Origin: Intestinibacter bartlettii
GTDB taxonomy: Bacteria; Bacillota; Clostridia; Peptostreptococcales; Peptostreptococcaceae
Direction of reading: 5' to 3'
Length of the DNA stretch: 64,000 bases
Assembly (NCBI RefSeq): GCF_018917435.1
Contig: NZ_JAHLOQ010000003.1
Span: 1 to 64,000, forward strand
Made by a program: the position numbers and the translations under genes. Under the pieces are notes generated by a model. The model saw nothing but the letters and a program-made list of their open reading frames with translations, had not been told where the DNA came from and ran no database searches. Positions 45,749-55,166 of this stretch are shown here, piece by piece (positions within the stretch are counted from its first letter, which is position 1; each line of letters begins with the position of its first letter).

Positions 45749-47023
45749 TTATTTAACTATTACAGAAACTCCATCTGGTATTACAACTACCTTGGCATCA
45801 TTTCCCTTTATTTCATATGCCATTCTTAAAGCTTCGTCGAAATTATAAGCGTGTTTCATATGCATATTTTTTATCATTTGTGGATCACACTCATCTGTAA
45901 CCATTATTACAGTATATTTTTCTAGAATTCTTGCAAGTATTTGAAATTCCCATTGATCAGGCACTGTATCACCTTTGTCCACACTTCTTACTCTTTCTAA
46001 TATTTCACTTGGTGAAGATGCTCCTGCTATATTGTCATAGAAAGATTGACCTCCATGACCATCATTACAAGCGGCAATCATTATAATTACTCCACCTTCT
46101 TTACATGTAGCTTCTGCTGCAGTCATACCCTTAACTGATTGATATATATTTTGATCTAGAGGATATCCTCCATTTGTACTTATTGCTATATCAGCTGGTG
46201 TTGCATCTATTTTTGATAACTCTGTTACAAAATCACATCCAACTTTATGTGCCTCTTCTACATCACCAGCAAAAGATGCTATTACTTTTTTATCTTGATC
46301 TATAACAACATTTACTATAAATGCAAGTTTAGCTGCTTTTGCTGCATATACCATATCTCTGTGTATTGGATTGTCTGTAAGTATTCCTGTTCTAGCATTT
46401 TGACTATCTATAAATTCACTACAGTGGTTATACATTATAGTTTTTGCTGATGCTATACCAGGAAGTATACTCTTTCTTCCTCCAGAAAATCCTGCAAAGA
46501 AGTGAGGTTCTATAAATCCTTCAGCTATTAATAAATCGGCTTCAAATGCTACTTTATTTAAATAAAAATCTCCACCTGATGGTAATACCCCTGCTTTTAC
46601 CATTTGTGAATCATCAGTTGATATATGCATTACTATTTCTTCATTTTCAACTATTTCTTCACCCATTTTAAATATTAATTCTTCTTTTGTTGTCGGTCTA
46701 TGAAAGCCATTTGCTATTAATATTTTTATTTTTGCATCTTTGTTTACACTTCTTATTCTTCTAAGAATTATCGGCATTGTCACTTTACTTGGTACTGGTC
46801 TAGTGTGGTCACTAGTGATTATTACTATATTTTTTTTGCCAACTGCCAACTCTTCTAATTTTTTAGAACCAATTGGATTATCCATAGAGTCTTCAACTAA
46901 TTGAGATTCACTTTTTTCTGGCTTAAAGTCGTGTGCCTTTGATGTCAAAACTTTTAAAAGATTTTTATCTTCTATATTTAAATCCATACCTGTTTTTGAA
47001 TAAGGTACATGTATTTTTGCCAT
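45749..47023 (-). CDS. larA: nickel-dependent lactate racemase LarA
   Basis: 424-residue LarA family protein interconverting D- and L-lactate. Conserved segments include ITSDHTRPVPSKVTMPIILRR (phosphate loop; shown in part), ANGFHRPTTKEEL, GFSGGRKSILPGIA (Lys that anchors the nickel-pincer cofactor) and TIMYNH. LarB/LarC/LarE, needed for the cofactor, are not in this window. Its position in the operon allows both lactate isomers to feed the dehydrogenase. Confidence 0.93.
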   Translation of the reverse strand: MAKIHVPYSKTGMDLNIEDKNLLKVLTSKAHDFKPEKSESQLVEDSMDNPIGSKKLEELAVGKKNIVIITSDHTRPVPSKVTMPIILRRIRSVNKDAKIKILIANGFHRPTTKEELIFKMGEEIVENEEIVMHISTDDSQMVKAGVLPSGGDFYLNKVAFEADLLIAEGFIEPHFFAGFSGGRKSILPGIASAKTIMYNHCSEFIDSQNARTGILTDNPIHRDMVYAAKAAKLAFIVNVVIDQDKKVIASFAGDVEEAHKVGCDFVTELSKIDATPADIAISTNGGYPLDQNIYQSVKGMTAAEATCKEGGVIIMIAACNDGHGGQSFYDNIAGASSPSEILERVRSVDKGDTVPDQWEFQILARILEKYTVIMVTDECDPQMIKNMHMKHAYNFDEALRMAYEIKGNDAKVVVIPDGVSVIVK

Positions 47024-47081
47024 ATTATTTCCCCCTGTACAAACTTTGTATTTATATTAATATTTATAATTTTCCTGTAAC

Positions 47082-48611
47082 TTAGAATAAAGTAAGTATA
47101 CCTCCTCCAAAGAAAACTATAAGTCCTAGTATAATTACATATCCTAAACAGTATTTAACTGTTGTTGAAAGTATTTTTCCTTCACTACCTATAAGTCCTG
47201 TTGCTGAAGTTGCAATTGCTATACTTTGCGGCGAAATCATTTTTCCAGCAGTTGCACCTGCAGTATTTGCTGCTGCTATCCAATAAGGATCTATTGATAA
47301 AGATTTAGCTGCTTCTGTTTGTAATGCACCAAATAATATATTAGCTGATGTATCACTACCTGTAACAAATGTTCCTATTGCACCTAATAATGGTGATATT
47401 AGTGGATAGAAAGTTCCTGTTATTGCGCATAGCCCAAAAGATATCGAACTTGTCATTCCACTATGTGACATTATTTTTGATATTGCTACTATTGACATTA
47501 TAGTTATAAATGAAGTTTTAAGTTGTATAATTGTTCTTTTTAATACATCCAACATATATGTAAATTTTAATTTTTGAATTAATCCTGCTATAAATGTGGC
47601 TATTAATATCATCATACCTGGAGTATTTATCCAAGAAAATGCAGTTGTTGATGTAGCATCTCCAGTGTAAATATGTATATTACTACTCGCTTTTGCTAAT
47701 AAAGAGTTAATACTTGGAACTAAAGGACTTGCTATAAGTATTAATCCACAAAGAAGTATATATGGTAACCAAGCTAAAATGCCTTCTTTTAAACCAACCT
47801 TATCTTCTTCTTTAGTTTCCACTTTTTCTTTATTCATAGCTTTGGCCATAAGTATTGTACATCCCATTGAGCATATACTTGCAACTAATGCTGGTAAATC
47901 AGCTCCCAAATATTTTGCTATAAATATTTGAGGTATTGCAAACGTTATCCCTGATACTAAAGTTATACCAACTACTCCCTTTAAAGCCTTTATACTTTTT
48001 TCTGTAAGTATTACTAATAAAAATGGAATTAAAACTATAAACCCAGCTAATTGAATTGATGTAACATAACTTAAATGTACTACCTCAAGTCCTGTTACTG
48101 TTGCAAGTGTTGTTACTGGTATTCCAAGTGCTCCAAATGCTGTTGGAACTGTATTTGCTAATAAACATATAACGGCTGCAAATAATGGATTAAAACCTAA
48201 TGAAGCTAATATACTTGCTGGTATAGCAACAGCTGTCCCATATCCTGCAACAGCTTCCAAAAATCCTCCGAATCCCCATGCTAATATTAGAACTTGGATT
48301 CTTTTATCTGTTGTTATACTTGAAAGCATTTTCTTTATGACGTCCATTGTTTTTGTTTCAACTGCTAAATTATAAGTAAATAATGCTGCTACTATTACTA
48401 AAAGAATTGGCCAAAGAGCTATTGCCATACCTTCTACTGTAGCTGTAATCCCATCGATAAATTTCATTTTCCAGCATATTATGGCGATTGCCAAAGTCAA
48501 TATTACTGTAAACGAGCAAGTCTTGTGCGCTGGCATCTTCAAAACACCTAAAGACACTATAAGCCATAAAACTGGAATCATTGCGATTGCAAACAACATG
48601 TAATCATTCAT
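47082..48611 (-). CDS. L-lactate permease (LctP/LutP family)
   Basis: 509-residue membrane transporter with about 12-14 spans. Family segments: GFLEAVAGYGTAVAIPASIL, LLANTVPTAFGALGIPVTTL, LLGAIGTFVTGSDTSANILF and NTAGATAGKMISPQSIAIA. It imports lactate as first structural gene of the operon. Two FadR-type operator palindromes lie just upstream. Confidence 0.93.
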   Translation of the reverse strand: MNDYMLFAIAMIPVLWLIVSLGVLKMPAHKTCSFTVILTLAIAIICWKMKFIDGITATVEGMAIALWPILLVIVAALFTYNLAVETKTMDVIKKMLSSITTDKRIQVLILAWGFGGFLEAVAGYGTAVAIPASILASLGFNPLFAAVICLLANTVPTAFGALGIPVTTLATVTGLEVVHLSYVTSIQLAGFIVLIPFLLVILTEKSIKALKGVVGITLVSGITFAIPQIFIAKYLGADLPALVASICSMGCTILMAKAMNKEKVETKEEDKVGLKEGILAWLPYILLCGLILIASPLVPSINSLLAKASSNIHIYTGDATSTTAFSWINTPGMMILIATFIAGLIQKLKFTYMLDVLKRTIIQLKTSFITIMSIVAISKIMSHSGMTSSISFGLCAITGTFYPLISPLLGAIGTFVTGSDTSANILFGALQTEAAKSLSIDPYWIAAANTAGATAGKMISPQSIAIATSATGLIGSEGKILSTTVKYCLGYVIILGLIVFFGGGILTLF

Positions 48612-48633
48612 TAAATTTTTTCCCCCTTGTCTA

Positions 48634-48711
48634 ACTGGTCATTCCAGTAGTGGTATGTGGTATTACCACTTACACTTAAATAATAGTATAATCTTTTTTT
48701 TAAATCAACAA
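48634..48711 (-). promoter_or_regulatory. lactate operon promoter with two FadR-type operator palindromes
   Basis: GTGGTATTACCAC (48657-48669) is a perfect palindrome matching the TNGTNNNACNA operator of FadR/LldR-subfamily regulators; ACTGGTCATTCCAGT (48634-48648) is a second, weaker palindrome 9 nt away. Upstream on the minus strand TATACT (48685-48690) and TTGTTG (48706-48711) could be a -10/-35 pair with a short 15-nt spacer. The operators lie downstream of the -10, suited to repression. Confidence 0.65.
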
Positions 48712-48825
48712 TTGTTTATTTATTAACACCATTTTAAATATAAAAACTTTTTTGAAAATAAAAAATAAATTATACGATTAAAAGATAGGGGGATTTTGTA
48801 CTGTTTAAAAACATTGTATTTCTAA

Positions 48826-49536
48826 CTATTCTAAGGTATTTTCTATTACATATTTCATATGTTCCTTCATAGCTTCTGATGCCATATATTCATCCTTCTT
48901 GATAATAGCTTCACAAATCTTTTTATGTTGATTCAATAACTTGGCACTACCTTTACTTGCATCATATGAAATGATCTTATATCTAGCATCTTCTATAAAT
49001 TTTTCAAATAAAGTTGATGTGGTAATAAAAAGACTTTCAATTAAGTAATTTTTACTTATATTAGATAATAGATTGTGAAACTTTTTATCTAGTTCTACTA
49101 AAACTTTAGTTCTATTCTTGCCAAAAGTCTCTTTCTCCATCTTTTCAACAATACCCGAAAGTTCTCTACAATCAAGATCTGTTGCTCTTATTGCAGATAA
49201 CCTAGCACATTCTATTTCTAGGATATTTCTAAGTTCAAAAATATCACTCCAACTACCCTCATTCAATCTAAACATCATTGATAGAGGTTGTAATAATGAT
49301 TTTTCTATGTTAGAACATATAAAATTTCCTTCTCCTTGCTTACTTTCAACTACCCCCATTGTTTCTAAGACCCTAAGTGCTTCTCTTATAGATGTTCTAC
49401 TAACTCCCATTGTCTCCGATAACTCTCTTTCAGAAGGAAGTTTGTCACCTTTTTTAAAAGTTCCATCCATTATATTATCTTGGATTTGTTCTATTACTTG
49501 CTCATAAACCTTCTTATTTGAAATATTACTAAACAT
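48826..49536 (-). CDS. FadR/LldR-subfamily GntR regulator of the lactate operon
   Basis: 236-residue regulator. N-terminal winged helix (GTFKKGDKLPSERELSETMG, VSRTSIREALRVLETMGVVE split) and C-terminal all-helical FCD ligand domain with the metal-binding pattern Asp/His (DKKFHNLL, LNQHKKI, MKEHM). It lies upstream of the permease gene on the same strand with 214 nt between; that gap contains the operators. It most likely represses the operon in the absence of lactate. Confidence 0.9.
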   Translation of the reverse strand: MFSNISNKKVYEQVIEQIQDNIMDGTFKKGDKLPSERELSETMGVSRTSIREALRVLETMGVVESKQGEGNFICSNIEKSLLQPLSMMFRLNEGSWSDIFELRNILEIECARLSAIRATDLDCRELSGIVEKMEKETFGKNRTKVLVELDKKFHNLLSNISKNYLIESLFITTSTLFEKFIEDARYKIISYDASKGSAKLLNQHKKICEAIIKKDEYMASEAMKEHMKYVIENTLE

Positions 49537-49696
49537 TTTCTTATATCCTCTCTATTCATATAATATAATTATAATTTTTTTAGATAAATATGGCAAATAA
49601 TTTATTATATATAAATAAAATGATTTGGATAATCATATTTTCACTTTATAAAAAATAGTATTAATAATAAAGAAATCCTAAAAGCAAGGTGAAAAT

Positions 49697-50860
49697 ATGA
49701 AATTAAAAAAACTAATAGCTTTTTTTGTACCAAAATTAATAATATGTTTGATTATTTTAGGTATAATATTAGCACCTAAATCTGCAATTTCAGCTGCTAA
49801 AGGTGGTATTTCTATCTGGATAAATATATTAATGCCATCATTGTTGCCATTCATAATAGGTGCAAACTTAATTGTCTCACTCAAAATTGTAGATATACTT
49901 GGAATTTTAATTAATCCTTTAACCCAAAAAATATTCAATGTTAGTGGCCGTTCAGGGCTTATTTTTGCTATTTCAATGGTATCTGGATATCCAGTAGGTT
50001 CAAAATTTGCAAGCCAGCTTAGACTAGAAAATAAAATTTCTAAATATGAAGGGCAACGCTTAGTATCTTTTTGTTCTACTTCTGGTCCATTATTTATCAT
50101 TGGCAGTGTTGGGACTGGCATGCTGAAAAATCCACATATAGGATATATAATGCTTCTATGCCATTATCTTGCTTCTTTAGCAGTTGGAATACTATTTAGA
50201 AACTATGGCAAGGAAAAAAGCATAAAAACAAAAAATACTATTTTAAAAGATATCAATAATATAATATATGATGAATCAAAATCTGAAGGCTTTTTTGTTT
50301 TATTTGGAAGAGCTGTTGTAGATGGCGTAAATACTTTACTAGCTATAGGTGGATTTGTTATTATGTTCTCAGTATTTTTTGAAATCCTAAAATTCTTCAA
50401 AGTTATAGATTTTATCTCTTACTTGATGTGTATCTTTTTAGCTCCATTTTCAATCACTCCTGATATTGTGAGTGCTTTTCTAAGTGGATTATTTGAAATG
50501 ACTATTGGATGTAATAATCTGAGCCAAATAAGTAATATATCATTTACTCTTTTGGTGCCACTTTGTAGCTTCTTAGTAGCATTTAGTGGATTATCTATTT
50601 TAGCTCAGTGCTCTAGCTTTATAGCAAAAACGGATATAAAAGTTAATTTGTACATATTTGCAAAGTTCTTACACGGGCTTTTTGCTGGTATTTTTACTTA
50701 CTTATTCATACTTTTCAATAAATCTAATTTAGTTTCTACTTTCTTGGTTGAAAGTACTAATTATACATATTATGATTTATATATTGATAATTTTACGCCT
50801 TTACTTATAGTAATTTTATTAATTTATTTATTTACTCGTCTTAGAGACTTGTCATCTTAA
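49697..50860 (+). CDS. ylbJ: sporulation integral membrane protein YlbJ
   Basis: 387-residue membrane protein with about eight to ten spans. Family segments are GGISIWINILMPSLLPFII, SGYPVGSKFASQL (YPVG motif), CSTSGPLFIIGSVGTGML and LFEMTIGCNNLS. YlbJ homologues are needed for spore cortex formation and are sigma-E controlled. CATATTTT (49634-49641) upstream resembles a sigma-E -10, but the -35 is poor. AAGGTG precedes the ATG. Confidence 0.88.
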   Translation: MKLKKLIAFFVPKLIICLIILGIILAPKSAISAAKGGISIWINILMPSLLPFIIGANLIVSLKIVDILGILINPLTQKIFNVSGRSGLIFAISMVSGYPVGSKFASQLRLENKISKYEGQRLVSFCSTSGPLFIIGSVGTGMLKNPHIGYIMLLCHYLASLAVGILFRNYGKEKSIKTKNTILKDINNIIYDESKSEGFFVLFGRAVVDGVNTLLAIGGFVIMFSVFFEILKFFKVIDFISYLMCIFLAPFSITPDIVSAFLSGLFEMTIGCNNLSQISNISFTLLVPLCSFLVAFSGLSILAQCSSFIAKTDIKVNLYIFAKFLHGLFAGIFTYLFILFNKSNLVSTFLVESTNYTYYDLYIDNFTPLLIVILLIYLFTRLRDLSS

Positions 50861-50862
50861 CT

Positions 50863-50916
50863 AAAAAAGCGTTGTACAAAATATAATAACTGTATTTTGT
50901 ACAACGCTTCTTTTTT
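50863..50916. terminator. bidirectional terminator between ylbJ and the ABC operon
   Basis: AAGCGTTGTACAAAATA is perfectly complementary to TATTTTGTACAACGCTT with a 9-nt loop, flanked by A and T runs on both sides of convergent genes. Confidence 0.93.
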
Positions 50917-51705
50917 CTATTTCTTTTCGAATTTTATTCTACTTATAAAAAATATTGATAAAACCGAGAATATCACTATAAATAAAAGTAAAATTCCCCA
51001 TAAAGTTATTACATGACTTGAAGTAAATTCAAATGCATCATAAATGCTATCATCTACTGGTATAGTTATTGTTAAATTTGTTATATTTCCTATTGATCCT
51101 AATAAATCCATACCCCATTTACTTATAGTAAATTTAGATACTTTGTCTAATGTATCACCAAGTTCGAATAATTGTCCCGAAAATATAAATTGTACCATCA
51201 ATATAAAAGGTAAACTTCTATTTGCAATGTCATTACTTGGACATAATGATGAGATAAAAAGCCCCATTACGTCTGCACTAAAGGTTATTAAGAAAATAGA
51301 TAATATATATTCAAATGCAGAAGGTTTCATTATGGCACCTTGTGATGGAAATTCTGCAAATAATGCACATATCACAAATATTATAATAGCTTGAAATAAA
51401 CACACTACAGCTTGAACTATAAATCTAGCTAAAAAAAGTTCAATAGCTTTAAATCCACTATCTAAATCCATTTTTATACTAGATCTTTCTTTGCATATTT
51501 CCAAAACAGAATTAAATAATCCTATCCATATAGCAACACATACTATTGCAAATAATCTAGACCTAGTATCTCTATAATCTTCAAACATTTTTCCCCTTAA
51601 TGTTAGTCCAACGCATATAGATATAATTAAAGGAAATCCGATAAATATATAATGTGCCTTTTCATTTTTTAAATTTTTTATATAATTTTTTATTATAACC
51701 CCCAT
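50917..51705 (-). CDS. ABC-2 type permease of the FHA-ABC operon
   Basis: 262-residue membrane protein with six spans (IFIGFPLIISICVG, LFAIVCVAIWIGLFNSV, FIVQAVVCLFQAIIIFVICA, FEYILSIFLITFSADVMGLF, RSLPFILMVQFIFSG, VITLWGILLLFIVIFSVLSI). It resembles the membrane domain of ABCG/ABC-2 exporters. It starts one base after the ATPase gene stop and the pair must form one transporter, with the membrane part separate from the ATPase. Confidence 0.82.
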   Translation of the reverse strand: MGVIIKNYIKNLKNEKAHYIFIGFPLIISICVGLTLRGKMFEDYRDTRSRLFAIVCVAIWIGLFNSVLEICKERSSIKMDLDSGFKAIELFLARFIVQAVVCLFQAIIIFVICALFAEFPSQGAIMKPSAFEYILSIFLITFSADVMGLFISSLCPSNDIANRSLPFILMVQFIFSGQLFELGDTLDKVSKFTISKWGMDLLGSIGNITNLTITIPVDDSIYDAFEFTSSHVITLWGILLLFIVIFSVLSIFFISRIKFEKK

Positions 51706-51706
51706 A

Positions 51707-53140
51707 TTACCAATCTCTCCTACTTATTAAATTATTATATTTTTGTACAAAGTAATCCTGATTATTCTCAACTGCATTGTATATATCATCTAAATCATTT
51801 ATATTAAAATACTCTAATGCTTTATCTTTTTCTCCATAAAAACATATTCTACCTTGTGATGCCATAAATAAAAGGTCATCTATATATGGATATTTACATG
51901 CCATATGAGTGTTATGTGTTATAACTAAAATAGTACTGTTTTTTTCTGCTACTAGCCTAGATAATATCTCATAAAGCTCTCTACAACTCTTTACATCTAA
52001 TCCTGAATCTGGCTCATCCATTAAAATAACCTTTGGTTCATTCAAAAGTTGTACAGCAATATCAAGTCTTCTAGATTGTCCGCCACTTAATCTACCTACT
52101 AGTGATTGTTTAAATAATGCTAAATTTAGTTTATCTAATAAATAATCTATCTTTTGCATTCTTTCTTGTTTGCTATATCTTTTTAGCTTTTTACTAGCAT
52201 AAAATTCCATAACTTCTTGAACTGTATTTCCTTTTCTCAAAACAGAAAACTGAGGTACGTGACCTAACTCATTTCCATCTATGATTATATCCCCAGAATC
52301 TAGTTTAAGTCTTTTTAATATAGCATCAAATAATGTGCTTTTACCTGCACCAGACACTCCCATAATAGCTACAAGCCTTCCTGAATATATTGTTAAATTA
52401 ACATCCTTTAATCTATACCACTTTTTCTTCTTATCATATCTAGTTACATTTTTCATTACTATAGCAGGTTTTCTGTTATTGACTTTTTTCACTTTATTTT
52501 TATTTAAATTGTTAGGATTTATATTATGATGTTTTTGATTACTGCCTTCTATTATTATATTTTCATTATAATTTATATTTTTCTTAACTTTTCTTACTTT
52601 AAGCACTTCAAAAAATAAATTATCTTTCATGCAGCAAAATATATGGTTTTTATAGATAAATATGTCCCCATTTTTAGGTATAAAACAATCTGTAGTTATT
52701 CTTTGTCCCTTAAAAATCATATTTTCTACATTTCGTATTATATATTCTTTTTTATCTTTTTGAACATTTAAAAATCCATGTTCATCTGGATTAAAAATCC
52801 TCCATCTATTGTCTATTTCTCCATTTATACAACCAATACAGATACTTTTGTTGTTTTTATGTTGAATTTTAATCATACTTCCATGAACTAATCTGACTGC
52901 TACAGATGAATCATCTAATTGTTTATTATCAACAAAAATTTTTATCTTGCCATAATTTCTAAAATAGAATTTTCCTTCATTATAAATTATTAATCCCACG
53001 TAATCTGGCAAAAAATCTGAACTTAATTGTATATTGGCATATCCGTCTCTTAAACTTCTACCTAAATTTATCTTTTGTGTTTTTCCATCTAATAGAATCT
53101 TTCTGCACCCTTTGTGTGGTTCAAATATAAGTATATACAT
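51707..53140 (-). CDS. FHA-like domain fused to ABCG-type ATPase
   Basis: 477-residue protein. Residues 1-95 form an FHA-like domain (INLGRSLRDGYANIQLSSD) and a second beta-rich segment extends to about 175; several phosphothreonine-contact residues are not obvious, so phosphopeptide binding is uncertain. The ATPase follows: Walker A GVSGAGKSTL near residue 259, Q-loop FSVLRKGNTVQEV, signature LSGGQSRRLDIAV, Walker B VILMDEPDSGLD, switch His VITHNTHM. The architecture resembles mycobacterial Rv1747 with the membrane domain split off. Middle gene of a three-gene operon. Confidence 0.85.
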   Translation of the reverse strand: MYILIFEPHKGCRKILLDGKTQKINLGRSLRDGYANIQLSSDFLPDYVGLIIYNEGKFYFRNYGKIKIFVDNKQLDDSSVAVRLVHGSMIKIQHKNNKSICIGCINGEIDNRWRIFNPDEHGFLNVQKDKKEYIIRNVENMIFKGQRITTDCFIPKNGDIFIYKNHIFCCMKDNLFFEVLKVRKVKKNINYNENIIIEGSNQKHHNINPNNLNKNKVKKVNNRKPAIVMKNVTRYDKKKKWYRLKDVNLTIYSGRLVAIMGVSGAGKSTLFDAILKRLKLDSGDIIIDGNELGHVPQFSVLRKGNTVQEVMEFYASKKLKRYSKQERMQKIDYLLDKLNLALFKQSLVGRLSGGQSRRLDIAVQLLNEPKVILMDEPDSGLDVKSCRELYEILSRLVAEKNSTILVITHNTHMACKYPYIDDLLFMASQGRICFYGEKDKALEYFNINDLDDIYNAVENNQDYFVQKYNNLISRRDW

Positions 53141-53185
53141 AGTTTTCTCCCATTCATTGTATCTTTTTATACTATGAATTAAATT

Positions 53186-53941
53186 TTAATACCCTAATAT
53201 CTCTATATCTGCTATACAAGTATCATCATATTTACTTCCTGAATAAACAGAGTTTATAGTAAATTTAACAAAGTTAGACTTTACCGGATTTATCTCTACA
53301 AGTTGATATCCCATATTGTCATCTTCTAGATAAATAGTCTGGCTACTTCCATCAGAAAAACTAAGTGTAAGTGACTTTGGTCTATTATTGTTGTAATATC
53401 CATTGTTTTTATTTACAAGTCCGTTTACTATTTTTATTTTTTGTATCGTGTAAGTAGAATCTAAATCAAGTCTTAACCATTCTCCTTCACCATAACCTGA
53501 TACACCTTCTGACCAAACTGTTGAAAAATCTCCATCTATAGCTTTAGCTGATCCATAATTTATACTAGTAGAATCATGAAGTATTGAACTACAGTCAGAA
53601 TTTGATATATTTAATACTTCAGCTTTTTGTGAAGAATTTGATTGATTATCATTATCTGATGAAGAATTTTGATTACTTGTATCACTATTTGTTGTATGTT
53701 GTACTGATTCTATAGAATCCCCTTTATTTCCTCCAAAAATATCAAATCTATAAACTATAAATACTACTGCTAAAATAACTACTATACATGATATAGCTAT
53801 AATAATCTTTTGAGTCTTATTATTGTTATTAGAATTATTATTAGTATCTGTTTTATTTTCATTTTCGTTTAAAGGTCTTCCACAAGACCTACAAAAGTTT
53901 GCTCCTCTTTCATTTTCATGATTGCAATATTTACAAATCAT
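53186..53941 (-). CDS. zinc-ribbon membrane protein with discoidin/NADase-type glycan-binding-like domain
   Basis: 251-residue protein. The first 25 residues are a zinc ribbon (CKYCNHENERGANFCRSCG), followed by an Asn-rich stretch, one membrane span (IIIAISCIVVILAVVFIVY), a Ser/Asn/Asp-rich linker and a C-terminal domain of about 130 residues (YGSAKAIDGDFSTVWSEGV, GEWLRLDLDSTYTIQKIKIV) typical of F5/8 C or NADase-type glycan-binding domains. The zinc ribbon is cytosolic and the binding domain outside. It precedes the FHA-ABC gene by 45 nt. Confidence 0.8.
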   Translation of the reverse strand: MICKYCNHENERGANFCRSCGRPLNENENKTDTNNNSNNNNKTQKIIIAISCIVVILAVVFIVYRFDIFGGNKGDSIESVQHTTNSDTSNQNSSSDNDNQSNSSQKAEVLNISNSDCSSILHDSTSINYGSAKAIDGDFSTVWSEGVSGYGEGEWLRLDLDSTYTIQKIKIVNGLVNKNNGYYNNNRPKSLTLSFSDGSSQTIYLEDDNMGYQLVEINPVKSNFVKFTINSVYSGSKYDDTCIADIEILGY

Positions 53942-54008
53942 ATTACTTCCTCCTATTATTTTGTTTAAGTTTTAAACTATGTTTCCTATACATTTGATTG
54001 TCATTAAT

Positions 54009-54017
54009 ATTATATCA
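54009..54017 (-). promoter_or_regulatory. extended -10 promoter of the zinc-ribbon/FHA-ABC operon
   Basis: TGATATAAT on the minus strand, an exact extended -10 (TGnTATAAT), about 70 nt upstream of the first gene. No good -35 is seen. Confidence 0.45.
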
Positions 54018-54109
54018 AAGTTTTAACTCTTTTTATATGTAATAACCATAAGTTCCATTTGTTGTTAATATTTTCAATATATTTCATTTTTATTTTTACA
54101 AATAATAAA

Positions 54110-54144
54110 AAAAGCACTCGATATATTATATCAAGTGCTTTATA
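54110..54144 (-). terminator. intrinsic terminator of the coiled-coil protein gene
   Basis: Minus strand AAAGCACTTGATAT pairs with ATATCGAGTGCTTT (one mismatch) followed by seven T. Confidence 0.88.
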
Positions 54145-54147
54145 TTT

Positions 54148-54669
54148 CTACATTCTAGGATTAAGTTCCCTTTTGTTATTTTTAACTTCTTCAAGTGTTT
54201 CTTCTAATTTTTGTTCTAAAAAACTTAAAACATCTTCTGCATATTGATTTGATCTTTCAATCATTTCATATTTATATTTTTCAGCTTTTTCTTTTATTTC
54301 TTCTGCTCTTTCATTTGCTCTTTGAACTACTTGATTATTTTCTATCATATACTCAATTTTTTGTTGATATTCTTTATCTAAGTCTTCTAAATTTCTTTGA
54401 TTTTCTTTTAATAGTCTCTCAGCTTCTTTTTCACCTTGTAACACTATTTCTTCTGCTTCCTTTTTAGCATCACTTATGATTTTTACTCTTTCAGTATTTA
54501 TCCAAGAAGCTTGCTTAACTTCTTCTGGAATTACAGATTTCATTTCTTTTATTAGACTTAAAATTTCTTCTCTATCTACAACTACTTTATGTGAAAATGC
54601 CTTTGCAGGAGCCTCTTCCACAATCATTTCTAGTTGTCTTAATAAATCAATAAGTTCCATCTCAACCAT
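54148..54669 (-). CDS. coiled-coil ATP synthase subunit H-like/DivIVA-like protein
   Basis: 173-residue soluble protein, helical throughout (about residues 60-165 predicted coiled coil: EAEEIVLQGEKEAERLLKEN). No catalytic motif. Similar proteins adjacent to coaD in Clostridia are annotated as ATPase or DivIVA-like; function unknown. The ATG overlaps the coaD stop (TAATG), so it is translationally coupled to coaD. Confidence 0.8.
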   Translation of the reverse strand: MVEMELIDLLRQLEMIVEEAPAKAFSHKVVVDREEILSLIKEMKSVIPEEVKQASWINTERVKIISDAKKEAEEIVLQGEKEAERLLKENQRNLEDLDKEYQQKIEYMIENNQVVQRANERAEEIKEKAEKYKYEMIERSNQYAEDVLSFLEQKLEETLEEVKNNKRELNPRM

Positions 54670-55166
54670 TATTCTCTCCCCTTACTCTTCTTTTTTAATG
54701 CTATTAAAACCTGTTCTGGCACTAAATTTTTAACATCTGCATCAAATGTAAGTACTTCTTTTATTAATGAAGAACTTATAAATGAGTACTTCGTATTTGT
54801 AGGTAAAAATATTGTCTCTATTTCTGGATTTAATTCTCTATTCATATGTGCCATTTGAAGCTCATAGTTTACATCTGCTTCGCTTCTAACTCCTCTGACT
54901 AAGGTGCAAATATCATTAGCATGACAATAATCTACTAAAAGCCCATCAAAACTAACTATCTTTATATTATCTAAATGAGATGTACATGATTTTATTAATT
55001 CCACTCTTTCATCGAAATTAAAAAGTCCTTTTTTATTTGGATTGTGAAGTACACCTATTTGCAATTCGTCAAATATTTTTGATGCCCTGCATATTATATC
55101 TAAATGTCCATTAGTTATAGGGTCAAAACTTCCTGCAAACATAGCTTTTGTAAACTTCCTATTCAT
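54669..55166 (-). CDS. coaD: phosphopantetheine adenylyltransferase
   Basis: 165-residue CoaD, penultimate step of coenzyme A synthesis. GSFDPITNGHLDIICRA contains the T/HxGH motif; LVRGVRSEADVNYELQMA and YSFISSSLIKEV are also diagnostic. It overlaps rsmD (TAATG) in the conserved rsmD-coaD pair. Confidence 0.96.
   Translation of the reverse strand: MNRKFTKAMFAGSFDPITNGHLDIICRASKIFDELQIGVLHNPNKKGLFNFDERVELIKSCTSHLDNIKIVSFDGLLVDYCHANDICTLVRGVRSEADVNYELQMAHMNRELNPEIETIFLPTNTKYSFISSSLIKEVLTFDADVKNLVPEQVLIALKKKSKGRE

Noticed and set aside
48370-48567. Minus-strand ORF of 65 codons inside the lactate permease gene
   Set aside because: Out of frame within a strongly conserved membrane protein on the same strand.
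49678-50121. Minus-strand ORF of 147 codons opposite ylbJ
   Set aside because: Antisense to conserved YlbJ motifs and without a ribosome binding site.
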